A DNA stretch of 64,000 bases from Neostapfia colusana (GCA_030760725.1 JASWHV010000003.1:114670153-114734152), one strand, 5' to 3'. Counted from the stretch's first letter, positions 13,448 to 25,283 are shown. A program made the numbers and translations. The notes: generated by a model from the letters alone, not told the origin.

Positions 13448-13623
13448 CTGAGCGTGGGTGCGTCGTTACAGAATCAAAATTCGGAATTATAACAAGTAAG
13501 ATAGCAATGCCACTTTGAGTAACTATACTACTATAGTCCTTATGTGGGCCTAATACCGTTTCCTCACTGTATCCTAAGTTTTTTGTCGTAATACGATCCT
13601 TATTCCGTGCGCTATTACCAATG

Positions 13624-13637
13624 CGGCTCTGATACCA
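13624..13637 (-). other. Primer binding site of element C (tRNA-Met type)
   Basis: Minus-strand GTGGTATCAGAGCC starts three bases after the LTR end (13641). It is complementary to the 3' end of initiator tRNA-Met. Confidence 0.88.
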
Positions 13638-13640
13638 CGC

Positions 13641-16600
13641 TGAGAGGGCCCGACCTCGATCTCGGGGTCGTGCCGCCTTGCCCGGGGATCGCATTGGGTG
13701 GTGCCGTGTTATGCGGCACCCAATAGCACACATATAAGGAGCAATGTATTACATAAATCAAAAGCGGAAGCTTACGAATGTTCTTCTTAAATAACTTACA
13801 TAAAATAGCTACAGCTGAAGTCTACAACAGCTCACGTCGAATATCTAAGAAGCACTCGAGAAGGAGGCCAGCCCGCGGACTCCTCTCGCTAGCAGCACGA
13901 AGACATGGCAGCGGCTGGTTCTCCAAGTGTGACATGACTCGGGAGTTCCTGAGTCTCACCGGACAACCTTCTTTATAGCGTCGAGGTTAACCTGCAAAAC
14001 CACTTATATAGCAAGAGTGAGCACAAAGGCTCAGCAAGACATAACCGTCTCTCCTAAGACATGAAACTCTACATGAGGGTAACTTAAGACCTATCCTGTA
14101 ATTTGTGAAAAGACTCGCCTACGAGTTCCTCCTTAACTTTCAGATTTTAGCCATAATAGTAGTGACCTTGCGCCCAGCAACATTGGAACTCCACAATCAA
14201 ACAAGAAACGCTTCATTCCAATGTTACTTATCCCAAGGTGAATAATAAATTTAGTTTGCTCTATCTCTACTTCAAACAAGGTTTTCATGCAATTTACAAT
14301 TTTCATCACAGCATTTAAAACTTTGCAAACTATTTCCACACAACTTGATTACTACGTCACAACACAGGGAGCAAGCGGTAATCAATAACCGCGATGGACG
14401 GTGATTCGAATCAAACACTACCCGGATAACTCGACACATACGCCAGCATCTGAAGACCCAACTCTGGCGTCCTTCATTACGTCGTATGTGGCTACCTTTC
14501 GCAGGACACTAGACTGTAGAACCGGTCGCGTCGTCTCGGGCTCATAGGTCTAACGAGACGATGTGGTATGCCTCTACAACCCAGTGAACCTGGTACATCG
14601 GTTTCCTGGTTCCCATATGCCAGTAAGCACCCGGTACACAACTCAATACCTGCTCCTGGGTGCCGCACACGCATCGGTCCTCAACCGACACAGGCAGAAC
14701 TACTCGACCAAGACCTCGTCTTGTCGCTGCCTAACCCTCCTGCCCGGTCTCATCTTTGGAAATGTAAACTTTAGTTTGCCCTTTTTTTCCATCTACACCC
14801 AGGTAATCCTGACTATAACTCGCGAGTAGATTCCGTCTACTCGACTTCTACCGGATGTCCTAAGCTATTTAGCACAGCATTCTTCTACAGCGGTGACCCT
14901 TTCTACCCTTAAATCCAGGTTCATTTGGTCATGCATTTGGAGTGTAAAAACAGCCTTGACCTAATGCACATATAAACTTAGACCCATAGTAGTGAACAAA
15001 GTAAAAATTTGAGAAAACAACTTAAATGCAAACCGGGGCTTGCCTTGGTTTTGCAGGTGACTAAAGTCAGAGATATATGAAGTTAGTTTCTGCTGACTTG
15101 AAGCTTAATCCCTGCCTTCTTGCCTCTTGATCCAATCTTCACTTATCCACGTTTAAACACTACACGATATGAATATGCATACAAGTTTAATTATAAAACT
15201 TTTGCTAACAAGTTCTAAAGACAAGTTCAAAACTGGAACTCTGTTCAAGAATTTAAAATGACACTGGGGGTGGTGGTTTAGGTGTGTGTTTAAGCACTAT
15301 CATCAAGTGAGAAGTGAGGCTCATCACTTGGGTGGTGATCACCTAATTGGTTGAATAGAACACTACTGATACAGGGCTCCAATGGAGCTGGAAATTTTCT
15401 TGTGAGTTCCTTGTCACAAGAGAGTCCTCTGGACCAAAATTCAGAATGTTTCACTGATTAGGTCACCCAGAACAATTCCCTAAGCATTTAGGCATAAAGG
15501 AACTAATTCTGATTAAAATTGCACTTTGATGCAAATCCAAGTGAACCATAATTTCATACATAGATCAGGGAGTATGCCTGAATTTTCCTAGGAGTTTTGG
15601 AGCTAAGGAATGGCCAGAACAGAATTTCCATGTTTTGGAAATTTCCTGAAAATGTTTCTGTATTTATTTGAATGCAGAAAATTGGAATTAGAATTACCCT
15701 AACTAAATAAACTCCAAATGAGCTGAAACTTTAACAGGAGTCTCCTAATATCCTAAAGAATATCCTGGCAAAATTTGTGGAATTTTGGATGAACCAAACT
15801 CCCCCTAAAATTCTTTTGCTGAAAAGCTTTAAAGAATTCTCCAGAATTTTCTATTGGTTTTCATGCAAATTGGGTTGCATATTTGGATAGAGATTTTCAT
15901 CCTGAATCCAACCCAATTTGAATCACTAAATTTGGAGCTTCCTAGAAAAAGTTATTAGGTTCAAAAGTTTGAACTAAATCTGGAATTCAAATCTATTCGG
16001 GAAATGTTCAAACTCTGACAGTGGCCCCATCCCCATGTGTCAGCTGCTGAATTCAAGCCACACGGGGCCACAGATCTGTCACCGCGTTGTCACAGACCGA
16101 TCCGAGGCCACAGAAAATCCCACTCCCTCGCAACAGAGACTGACGCATGGGCCAGCCCCCGTCTTCGTCTTCCTCCGGCTCCCGCGCGACCCCGCCGCCG
16201 GTCTCGCTGGAGACCTCGCCGGGAAGGGGTTCCGGTCCTCGGAACTTGTTGATTTTCGCCACCACTGCATATTTTCACGCGATGAACACGTTGCCGGCCT
16301 TACCTCTGATCGAAGGTGGCCGGAAACTTAAGTGCAACGGCGACAGCGGCGGTGGCCATTCCGGCGATGTCACTAGGGCGTTATACTACACCAAACACGT
16401 GGCCGTTTGCGTGTACAGCACCACCGCAATGAGGAGAACATGGACCTAACCGCCGATCTCGCTGGAACTCGCTGGAAGTATGACCTCACCGTCGGGCTAG
16501 GTCAAAATCCGGCGAAATTCGAAAAACTTGATGAACAGCGGTTTTGCTCGATGGTTCTCGGTGGTTCTTGATCCTATGAACACGCACGGGGGTATAGAAG

Positions 16601-17770
16601 GTGTATGCTACTTCGTGTGGGGAGTGGTTCGACGTGTGAGACGAATTCACTGAGTTTCTCCCCTCGGCCATTATCGTATGTCGTCAGCAAAACTGAAACT
16701 CCGGCGAGCACGGTCCATGACACGCTGCCGGCATTGTTGTGAAGCGAGAAGAGTTACTGGCGCACCATTTTGCTTTTGCAACTCGATGGGAGATGCTCTG
16801 TGGTGGCCGGGCGACGTGATCTTGTCGCGGTGGCTCTCTTCGGCACTGTGGAGGAGAAATGAGCTCGCTGTCGGGGTTTCTGTGGGGTTAGCTCCCGTTT
16901 CTTGCGTCGGCCACGCTCAGTGAGGTCTGGCGATGCTGTGGAGAGGCTCAGCACGGCGGTTGCCTCGTCGGGGTGGACGGGCGTCGATGAACTGCATGAC
17001 TTCTGCCGCGCGGGAGCCGCTCGGCGATGTAAAACCCGAGATGCCGTCGGTAGTGGTGGGGGTGGCGGCGTGGGGCGACGCTCACTCGGTGTGTTCGATA
17101 AGGGCGAGGGAAAACCGCCTCTGGATCTGCTCGTGAGCTGGCGGCAGCGCCGCCCCGGTGGCGCACGCGTGCTGCGCCCGGCGCTTCAGCGCCTTCGAGC
17201 GAAAAAAAAAGAGAACTGGTTCAGTGAGTCTGAACAGGGAAAAGTGTTGCTTAAGTGCTAAGTCTTCCCCCTCTCCTCAATGACAATTGGGTCCCACTCA
17301 TCTCCTCTCCTAAATATCCCAATTTTGGCACATTGTAAACTTCAGCTATTAGGGATCCTAATTCAAAGCCATTTTGCCATTTGACAATTTGTGCCACAGT
17401 TTCAAGTTTAAATTCAAATTTGGATGAAATTTACAAGTCCTCTTGATATTCATATCCAAGCACCTCCAAATTTCCTCCAAATTGGTCTCCCTCATAATTT
17501 GAACCTGAGGAACTCAAATATGCCACCTGATTCTTGAGTTGGCTACTGCAAATACACTTTTTCAAACAACAGTTTTAAATTTTCTCTTTTGAAAATGCCC
17601 TTCTTCTTTTTGAAGTGCACCTCTTAGTTCAAACTGAAATTCAAGTTGTATTGCACATGCTAACACTTTCATGAGTAGACAAAAGTTTTTGTAAGTCCCA
17701 TTTCTTGTATTCAAACTCAACTTTATTCATAGCTCAAGTTTTCTATTTACAAGTTTTGGGGACTTTTACA
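13641..17770 (-). repeat. 5' LTR of element C
   Basis: 4130 bp, collinear with 3437-7554. The conserved stem TGAGC...GCTCA is at 14018-14033. The TATA-like TATATA seen in the 3' LTR is changed here (TATAGA on the plus strand, 16593-16598), so the LTR that would drive transcription may have a weakened core promoter. Confidence 0.92.
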
Positions 17771-17775
17771 GTAGA

Positions 17776-18836
17776 CGGCCTCTTGAGCTTGCCCTTCTAC
17801 TCACGACCACACACATACAAAATTTACAGCAATCAATCATCATCCACAAACGTCACTTAAGATGCAACGGGGTAGATGAATGCAAATCCTATAGTGCAGT
17901 TTTATAGAACTAGTTTGTACGTGTTCTTGCATGTTTTAATGGGCTTTCATGGGGTTTTATGAGGAACAAGAGTGTAGGGATCAAGTGTGGACGTGGTGAT
18001 GATCTTGACACAAGATCTAGATCAATTCCACTGTAAAAAATCGATCAAAATACGATCTGTCCACACACAAAAGTTTCTGCTCGAAGGGGGCGAAGAAAAC
18101 GGATGCGTAGAAACAGCGGCGACGTCGTAAGATGGGTAATGAAGACCTACCTCACTTCCTCCTTGTGGCAGGGTCTTTCTCCTAGCAACGGTAGCAGCGG
18201 GGAATTTTTCTATGGAAAATTATGGCAAGGACGGGGCTCGTCGGCGGGGCTCCACAACGGGGCTCGACGGCGGGGCTCGACGACGGGGCTCGATGGCAGG
18301 GCTCGACGGCGGGGCTCACCGGCGACCAAACTCCGGCAGGGGGGGTGGCCAACTCCGCGACTTGGGAGGGGGAGGGGCTGCGGCCAAGGGGGGAGCTGGG
18401 GGTTGTATTTATAAGGGGGAGAAAAGAAGAGTCCTAGTCCAATTGGAACTCAACAAAAGAGTTCTAGTCCAATTGGGACTCAACCAAGGAGTTCTAGGGG
18501 GTTTTCCCCCTTTAGGCTACGGCTACATTGGAAATTCCCCCCAAATGTGGAATTGTTGGGTAAATTTGGGAATGGCTCATTTCAGCTATCTTATTTCTAT
18601 TTTTATGTCCCTTTTTTCCATTTCTATATTCCCCTCTCCATTTCTATGTCCCTTTCTCCATTTCTATATTCCCTTCTCCATTTCTATGGTTCTTTCTCCA
18701 TTTCTATGGTTCTTTATCCATTTCTATGGTTCTTTTCTCCATTTCTGGGGTTCTTTCTCCATTTCTACTTCTTTTCAAATGCTTCTCTACATGAAAAATG
18801 TATGCCATGCATGGTAATGAATTTGAGGGTGTTACA
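17776..18836 (-). repeat. 5' LTR of A', 5' portion (U3 side), with two tandem-repeat tracts
   Basis: Continuation of the A' LTR after the C insertion. It ends (element start) at 18836 and aligns with 22402-23720 of element A in reverse. It holds a minus-strand TATAAATA box at 18406-18413. It also holds a GC-rich minisatellite of a unit close to CGGGGCTCGACGG (about 18234-18330), much expanded relative to A. A ~20-bp repeat related to TAGAAATGGAGAAAGAACC spans about 18595-18775 with roughly ten copies, against about twenty in A. The combined A' LTR is about 2585 bp versus about 2880 bp in A. Confidence 0.88.
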
Positions 18837-20301
18837 GGTAGTATCTCCCTCCCGATGACATTTGGGATGCCTGAGAACTACCGTACGGAGAGCGTCATCT
18901 TCGATGTTGTGGAGGTCAGCCTCCCCTTCAATGCCATAATCAGCAGACCTGCTCTGTACCGATTTATGGCGGTAGCCCACTACGGGTATTTGGTCTTGAA
19001 GATGTCAACTCCGAGTGGCGTCCTCAGGATCCGCGGTGACAGCACCGCTGCTGTCTCAGCGTTGTTAAAGCTCCAAGCGCTGGCAGCATCACAGGAGGCC
19101 GTCTCCAGTCATGCTGAAGCTAGCCGCCCGCCTCCAAGCATGCGTCACCGAGGGGGCGACATCTGCACCCCGTGTGCATCCCTCGGACGGTGAAGACATA
19201 CCGATCAAGGTTGTCCAAGTCGGTCCTGATGTCGCCCAGACCACCCGAATCGCCGGGGGCCTGAGAGGCAAATAGGAAGACGCACTCGTCACCTTCCTCC
19301 GGGCCAATGTCAACGTGTTTGCCTGTCAGCCGTCAGAAATGCCCGGGATCCCCAGGGAGGTGATTGAGCACCAACTGAAGATCTACCCCGACGCCAGGCT
19401 GTCCCAACAGAAGCCTCGGAAGCAATCCATCGAGCGGCAAAACTTCATTCGTGAAGAAATCAAGAAGCTGCTCGATGTCGGCTTCATCCGAGAGGTCCAC
19501 CGTCCACGATGGTTGGCCAACCATGTTATCATCCACAAGGCTGGCGGGATGCTACGTATGTGCATCGACTACACCACCCTCCATAAGGCATGTCCAAAGG
19601 ACCCGTTCCCTCTCCCCCATATAGACCAAATAGTCGACTCTACGTCTAGCTGTGATCTACTGTGTTTCCTAGACGCATATTCAGGTTTCCAGCAAATACC
19701 TATGTCTAGGGAAGATGAAGAACACACTGCTTTCATGATGGTAGACAGTCTATACTGCTATGTGCCCATGCCTTATGGTCTTAAGAATGTGCTCCCCACT
19801 TTTGTGCGTGCAATGCACAAGACGTTTGAGAACCTCATTCGGGACCTGGTCGAGGTTTGTGTCGATGACATCGTAGTAAAGGTTAAGTCGCGAGCATCTC
19901 TGCTCGACAACCTAGCCCTAGTCTTCGACGGACTGCGTTCTACATGCATGAAGTTGAACCCAGACAAATGTGTCTTCGGGGTATCTATCGAGAAGCTGCT
20001 AGGTTTCTTGGTCTCACACCGAGGGATCAAAGCTAACCCAGAGAAGATTAAGGTGATAGAACTGATGTGTTGCCCTGCCTGCATCAAGGACGTGCAGAAT
20101 CTTACCAGATGCTTGGTCGTGCTCAGTCGATTTATCTCTAGACTGGCCGAGCGGGCTCTTCTATTCTTCAAGCTTCTGCGCAAAACTAGTCCATTCGTAT
20201 GGACCGAGGAGGCAGATGAGGCATTTCAGGAGCTGATGAAGTTCCTCAAAACGTTGCCAATCATGGCGGCCCCTGAACAAGGCAAGCCACTACTCCTCTA
20301 A
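18837..20301 (+). pseudogene. pol: pol of element D, protease C-terminal part and reverse transcriptase
   Basis: The first frame (18837-19193) shows the Tat-type protease C-terminal region: FDVVEVSLPFNAIISRPALY, then MAVAHYGYLVLKMSTPSG and AAVSALLKLQALAA. After a shift, 19276-20301 reads RT: MPGIPREVIEHQL, RMCIDYTTLHKACPKDPFPL, LLCFLDAYSGFQQIPMS and PMPYGLKN. The catalytic motif is CVDDIVVK (usual first residue Y). RT then continues DKCVFGVSIEKLLGFLVSHRG and ends at TAA 20299-20301, where the family reads on into RNase H. The gene is closely related to G's pol on the opposite strand at 62880-64000. It is non-functional because of the frameshift and stop. Confidence 0.88.
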
Positions 20302-20322
20302 ATCGCTGCCACAACCGAGGTC

Positions 20323-21795
20323 GTGAGCATGGTTTTGGTCGCAGAACGGCCAGAACCCCATGGATCTCAAGTCCCAGAAAAGGCTCCTGCCACCGTCGGT
20401 CTGAAGCCCCAGGGCCCAGACTCCGCAGGAAATCCCTGGGAAGGGGAAGTAATCAGGCACCAAATAGGCGGACCTGATGATCAATGCATATCCAGGTCCA
20501 AGCTCCCAGAATGCAGTCCCAGACGCGGGGGCCTGGGGGCCTTGGGTCCCGGACCTCCCCAAGAAGAACTAGTCGGGTCTCAGCCATCTAGACCTGGGAG
20601 CCGGCGTGCATCTGGATCCGAGCTCCCAGAATGCAGTCTTGGACCAGGAGGTCAGGGTCCCCCGAGTCCCGAACCACTCCAAGAAGAACCAGATGGGTCC
20701 CAGCCATCTGGACCCGGCAACAGGCGAGCACCTGTGTCTGAGCTTCCAGAGTGCAGTCCTAAGCCCAGGGGCCAAAGGCCCCCGAGCTCCGGACCCCTAC
20801 TAGTTGATGCCTCGGACCCCTCCGGGAGGGTCAGAACCATCCAGTGTCCTATCTACTTCATCAGAGAGGTCCTCCACGACACCAAGACAAGATATCTGGA
20901 GGTGCACAAACTGCTCTATGCAGTCCTTGTTGCATCAAGGAAGCTGCGCCATTACTTCCAGGCTCACAAGATCTAGATGGTTACCTCGTACCCACTGAGA
21001 ACCGTCTTCCACAGCCTCAATGCCACTGGAAAACATAGCTAAATGGGCTGCGGAGTTGGCGGAATTTGAGCTGGACTTCTTGCCGCACCATGCGGTAAAA
21101 AGCAAATCGTTAGCTGACTTTGTGGCAGAGTGGACTCCACCACCATGCCAGCCAGGGGGGCAGGACATCGGCGAACCAGAGCCCAGAACTCCGGTCTTCA
21201 CTGGGCCCTACTGGACTTTCTACTTTGACGACTCTATGCGGAAGCAGGGTGCTGGAGCGGGGGTTCTACTCATTACACCAACCGGAGAGCAGTTCAAGTA
21301 CATGGTGTGACTTGACTTCAAGGCGACCAACAACATGGCGGAGTATGAGGCTCTCATCTTCGGGTTGAAAACCACGCTATCCCTCGGCGTCCAACAGTTG
21401 TTGGTCAAGGGTGATTCTCAGCTGATCATCAAGCAAGTCAAGGGAGCGTGTAGTTGCAACGACCACAGCTTGCAGCTTATCTCCTCCAAGTACAGAAGTT
21501 GGAGAAGGACTTCTTATCCTTGGACTTGTGCCATGTTCCCCGTCACAATAACACAATAGCCGACAACCTGTCAACGAAGGCTACCACTTGGGTTCCGGTG
21601 CCTGAGGGGGTCTCTAAAAGGAAGTTGCTGCGACCTACCACCTGGCCGGCCAAACCAGGCGAAGGGGAAGGGATCAGCACCTCGAAGCAGGCGGTCCTGG
21701 CGGCTTTTTTACCGTGGCGCCCACCAAGGATTGTAAGCGTCACCGGGGGCTCCGTACGACCCGGGGCTCAAGATCCAAGTGCTCAAGTAGGTCCC
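20323..21795 (+). pseudogene. pol: pol of element D, RNase H region with expanded linker
   Basis: The frame continues past the stop (VVSMVLVAERPEP), then a long repetitive linker, then RNase H connection sequence (YFIREVLHDTKTRYLEVHKL, LRHYFQAHK) to a stop at 20976. A second frame (21020-21460) has ELDFLPHHAVKSKSLADFV, TFYFDDSMRKQGAGAGVLL and, after a TGA at 21308-21310, NNMAEYEALIFGL and VKGDSQLIIKQV. A third frame gives LDLCHVPRHNNTIADNLSTK. The order (connection region, then a second RNase H-like core) fits the dual RNase H arrangement known for Tat elements. It stops at 21795, where solo LTR E1 is inserted. Confidence 0.82.
20470..20815 (+). repeat. In-frame ~120-bp tandem repeat in the RNase H linker of D
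   Basis: About three diverged copies of a ~40-residue unit. Recurring pieces are SELPECS, a GP-rich stretch, PLQEEPDGSQPSGPG and a basic RRA. They lie between VAERPEP and QCPIYFIREVL. The frame is maintained through all copies. Element G, which is deleted here, does not show the tract. Confidence 0.7.
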
Positions 21796-22401
21796 TGTCG
21801 GAGTGTGAGCTGCGACACTCATCCCGGTCCGTTCGGAAGCAGCCCGCGAGGTTCTTTTTTTCGCAGGGGGCTTGGCACCCTTCACGACCTGGGCTCGAGG
21901 GAGCGGATGAACACAAAGATTTACATGGTTCGGGCCGCTGGATTGTAATACCCTACATCCACGCGTGTGCTTGTTCTATTGCTTGAGCATGAGCGCTTGT
22001 GCGTTGTTTGATCTTGAGAGCAGAGGATCGGAACCCTTTGCAGGGTGGCGACCCCGGTCCTTTTATAGTTCAAAGCCGGGGCTGTTACAATGAGGCTTGG
22101 GGCCCGACGGGTGGCACTAGAGCTATGTGAATCCTATACATGATCTAGGGCTTCGTCCTCTGTGTAGAGTGGCTGGCGGGAGAGTTAAGTCCCTCCGTCC
22201 GGCGCGCTGAGCGCCCCTGACCGCGTGTTAGGTGATGATGAAGATGCCGTCTTGTCGCCGCATCTTCTCGCCCTGCTTGGGCGGCTTTGTGCTGTTAGGC
22301 GGCACTGTACTTCTGTCACACGTCTGCCCTGTCCTGTCACCGCAATGGCGAACGGGTAGTGGACGAAGGCGTGTGCAGCGCACCATGCTTCTAGGGAAGG
22401 C

Positions 22402-25280
22402 TGTAACACCCTCAAATTCATTTCCATGCATTGCATACATTTTTTATGTAGAGAAGCATTATAAAAGAAGTAGAAATGGAGAAACAACCCTAGAAATGGA
22501 GAAAGAACTATAGAAATGGAGAAAGAACTATAGAAATGGAGAAAGAACCATAGAAATGGAGAAAAGAACAATAGAAATGGAGAAAGAACCATAGAAATGG
22601 AGGAAGGAACCATAGAAATGGAGAAAGAACCATAGAAATGGAGGAAGGGACCATAGTAATGGAGGAAAAACTACAAAAATGGAGAAGGGAATATAGAAAT
22701 GGAGAATGGGGCATAGAAATGGAGAAGGGCAATGTAGAAATGGAGAATGGGACATAGAAATGGAGAGGGAAATGTAGAAATGGAGAATGGGACATAGAAA
22801 TGGAGAGGAGAATGTAGAAATGGAGAATGGGACATAGAAATGGAGAGGGGAATGTAGAAATGGAGCAAGTGACATAGAAATGGTGAGGAATGGGAAAAAG
22901 ATTGCTGAAATGAGCCTTTCCCCAATTTCCCCCAAAATTTCTAAATTCCCCAATTCCCAAAATAGGGTATCTTCCCCACATTTTGGGGATAAAATCCCCA
23001 AGGCTGCCGCACCACAAGAGATAAGTTTGTTAAGATCCAAAAAAATATGAATAGGACTCTTATTTGAGCTCCAATTGGAGTAGGACTCTCTTTTTCCCCA
23101 TTATAAATATAACCCCAACCCCCTTGGTCGACCCCTCTCTCTTTCGGTCGTCCCCCCTGCGGCCAAGCCCCCTTTCTTGCTGCAAAGTCGCCAAGTTCCC
23201 CCTTGCCGGAATTTGGCCGCCGCTGAGCTCCGTCAAGCCCCGCCGTCGCCGGAGAAGAAGCCCGACGATCTGTCCTGCACTAATCTTCCATAGAAAAATT
23301 CCTCACTGCTTCCATTGCTAGGAGGAATGCCCTGCCACCAAAAGGAAGTGAGGTAGGTCTCCATACCCATCTTACGACGTCGCCGCTGTTTCTACGCATC
23401 CGTTTTCTTCGCCCCCTTCAAGCAGAAACTTTTACGTGTGGACAGATTGTGTTTTGATCGGTTTTTGACGGTGGAATTGATCTAGATCTTGAGTCAAGAT
23501 CATAACCACGTCCACACTTGATACATACACCCTTGTTCATCATAAAACCCCATGAAAGCCCATTAAAACATGCAAGAACACGTACAAACTGGTTTAATAA
23601 AACAGCACCATAGGATTTGCATTCATCGACCCCATTGCATCTTGAGTAAAGTTTGTGCATGACGTTTGATTGCTGTAAATTTTATATGTGCGTGGTCGTG
23701 AGTAGAAGGACAAGATCAAGAGGCCATCTACGAGGATCTACAGCACCAAGACTTCGAGACGCTCGAACAGCAAGAACCACGGGAGCAAGGCAAGTGCCCC
23801 TTGACCATATTTATCCCATGTTTCGAAAATGTTTTGTTTGCGAAAACTCATATGCTTCAGTCAACTTGATGGGACACCCTTTTATAGGAGTTTACTAGTT
23901 TTGTTAACCATCCTTGTCGCCGGGAAAGTGATGAGTCGGGTATGATCGTTTTTCCTTTTTGCTTCGCTTAATTTACGGGATACGGGAAGCTGGAATAAAA
24001 CATGTCTAGCTACTGCACTCATATGAATAATGATGATGAGATCTTGTGATATTAATGGGCATGGAATCGGGGAGATCTAGGCAAGCTTGGTTCGTGAATG
24101 TTGCTGGATGAGATGGTGGTACTTGCCGTAGATCTAAGAACCGGTTCATGCGAGAATATGCCAGGAAAATAGTGCCACCACAAGGCCAAGTATGGGTGCG
24201 GCTTAGCTGATTAATTAGGTGTGTTGCTGGCTTGTTATGGACCGTGGATGGTGCAGGGAATGAGAGTCGAGGAGGACTGCCCTGGGAACTGCATGGCACA
24301 AGAGGGGGCCCGTGGGTGGGAGAATGGTGATTCGAGCCTGCTGGTGAAACCTCAGTGAGTCCATACATCTAGTAGCCCCTTTGTAAAGGCTATTTTTTTA
24401 TCTCTTGGCCATATATCGACGGTTGTGTACTGGTACAATGGAGGTTCTACAGTCGCCGACGGGTGACGAAATCACGAACTTTTGGGTCAAGTGGTGCCAC
24501 CTTTGCAGAGTGTAAAACTATCATGATAGCCGTGCTTCCGGTCACAAGCACCTGGCCAACTTCCATGATTGGAGGGAAAACTTGGGATGGCTATTCGGTA
24601 TGGTTACGGTATGGTCATAGGATTTGTTTTGGGACTGTTTTGAGTCATGACATTGAGTTTGGTTTTGGTTATATGAATATGAGATGGTTATGAATATTTA
24701 TGAGCATGAGATGAACTTGAGAAAGATTAATGGCTGGATGAGACTTGATAAATGGTGAATTATGATGAAAGAATGTTGCTGTTTACTTGGTTATATTGGG
24801 ATTAAATTCATCTAGACTTAGTTGCTGTTTTTATCATGTCTGTGAAATAAAATTTGCTTGCTGCAATGAGCCTTTTTATTTCCTACCTTGTTGTAAGCTA
24901 CATGTCATACTTTTCCCGCACTTGCTGAGTACGACATGTACTCACCCTTGCATTATCACATAAACATCAGCAACAGGACAAGAGTACTTCGAGAACCAAG
25001 TGGAGTACTAGGCGTGCGAACTACCGTCAACATGCTTGTGGAGTTGAAGATTGAGCCTGCTGCTATTTAGTTATTTCCGCTGTCGTTTAGAGACTTCCGC
25101 TGCAAGAATAAGTTAGAGATTCATGAGTGAGACAATGAGTCGATGTAATAAAGTACTTCAACACTATTTATTTGTAGTTATATTCTGAATTCAGTTTGTG
25201 GATTACATGTGTATGTGTGATGAACATCCTGGGCACACATATGCATTAACTTGGTTCTATTTTTGGGACAGGGTGTCACA
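22402..25280 (+). repeat. 5' LTR of element A
   Basis: 2879 bp, paired with 42672-45556. A ~20-bp tandem array fills 22466-22885. TATAAATA at 23102-23109 is a plausible core promoter. The R/U5 side holds the palindrome CTATCATGATAG (24518-24529), the conserved hairpin TGAGTAC...GTACTCA (24926-24944) and a possible AATAAA poly(A) signal (25147-25152). A block from about 24120 to 24960 is recognisably related to B's LTR (about 28560-29290), while the U3 parts are unrelated. Confidence 0.93.
22466..22885 (+). repeat. ~20-bp tandem array in the U3 of the A 5' LTR
   Basis: About twenty imperfect copies of a unit like ATAGAAATGGAGAAAGAACC, grading into TAGAAATGGAGAATGGGACA. Because the unit is not a multiple of three but free of stops, the minus strand shows long low-complexity frames rich in S, F, H and Y. 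These are artefacts. Confidence 0.92.
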
Positions 25281-25283
25281 GAT

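Larger units (their letters stand above)
3437..17770 (-). mobile_element. Element C: Ty3/gypsy chromovirus with 4.1 kb LTRs, complete but mutated
   Basis: A 14.3 kb element on the minus strand, bounded by TGAGAGGG (3437) and TTTTACA (17770) and flanked by the 5-bp target duplication GTAGA. Order in element direction: 5' LTR 17770-13641, tRNA-Met primer site, 1.5 kb leader with probable intron, one gag-pol frame 12088-7628, hairpin plus polypurine tract, 3' LTR 7554-3437. It lies inside the LTR of A'. Sampled LTR-LTR divergence (first ~1 kb) is about 2% by hand count, so it is younger than its host A'. The C-terminal chromodomain-like segment places it among chromoviruses, probably Tekay-like. 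Unlike A and B it has no orf0. Confidence 0.93.
1..18836 (-). mobile_element. Element A' : gag-less Ty3/gypsy chromovirus, 5' part, interrupted by element C
   Basis: This element is read on the minus strand. Its 5' LTR occupies 1913-3436 and 17776-18836, with element C between the two parts. Leftward follow the primer binding site, orf0 and a pol fragment that runs off the window at base 1. It is the same family as element A (22402-45556): LTR, orf0, spacer and protease/RT all align. The right end is ...GTTACA at 18836, and the host sequence resumes as the protease of element D, so A' lies in D in antisense orientation. The candidate target duplication on the right is GGTAG (18837-18841); its partner is off the window. 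As in A, gag and the front of protease are missing. Confidence 0.9.

Noticed and set aside
22466..22885. Regularly spaced repeats resembling a CRISPR array
   Set aside because: Units are contiguous with no unique spacers, lie inside an LTR, and the genome is eukaryotic.
22508..23040. Long minus-strand ORFs rich in F, S, H, P and Y (also 42731-43310 and, on the plus strand, 18212-18858)
   Set aside because: They translate the ~20-bp LTR array; all frames are open because the unit lacks stops, and no protein family matches.
24038..24330. Possible host gene exons inside the A LTR (short ORFs near 24006-24368)
   Set aside because: Present in all A-family LTRs and partly in B, with no conserved frame; it is the shared R-region block.
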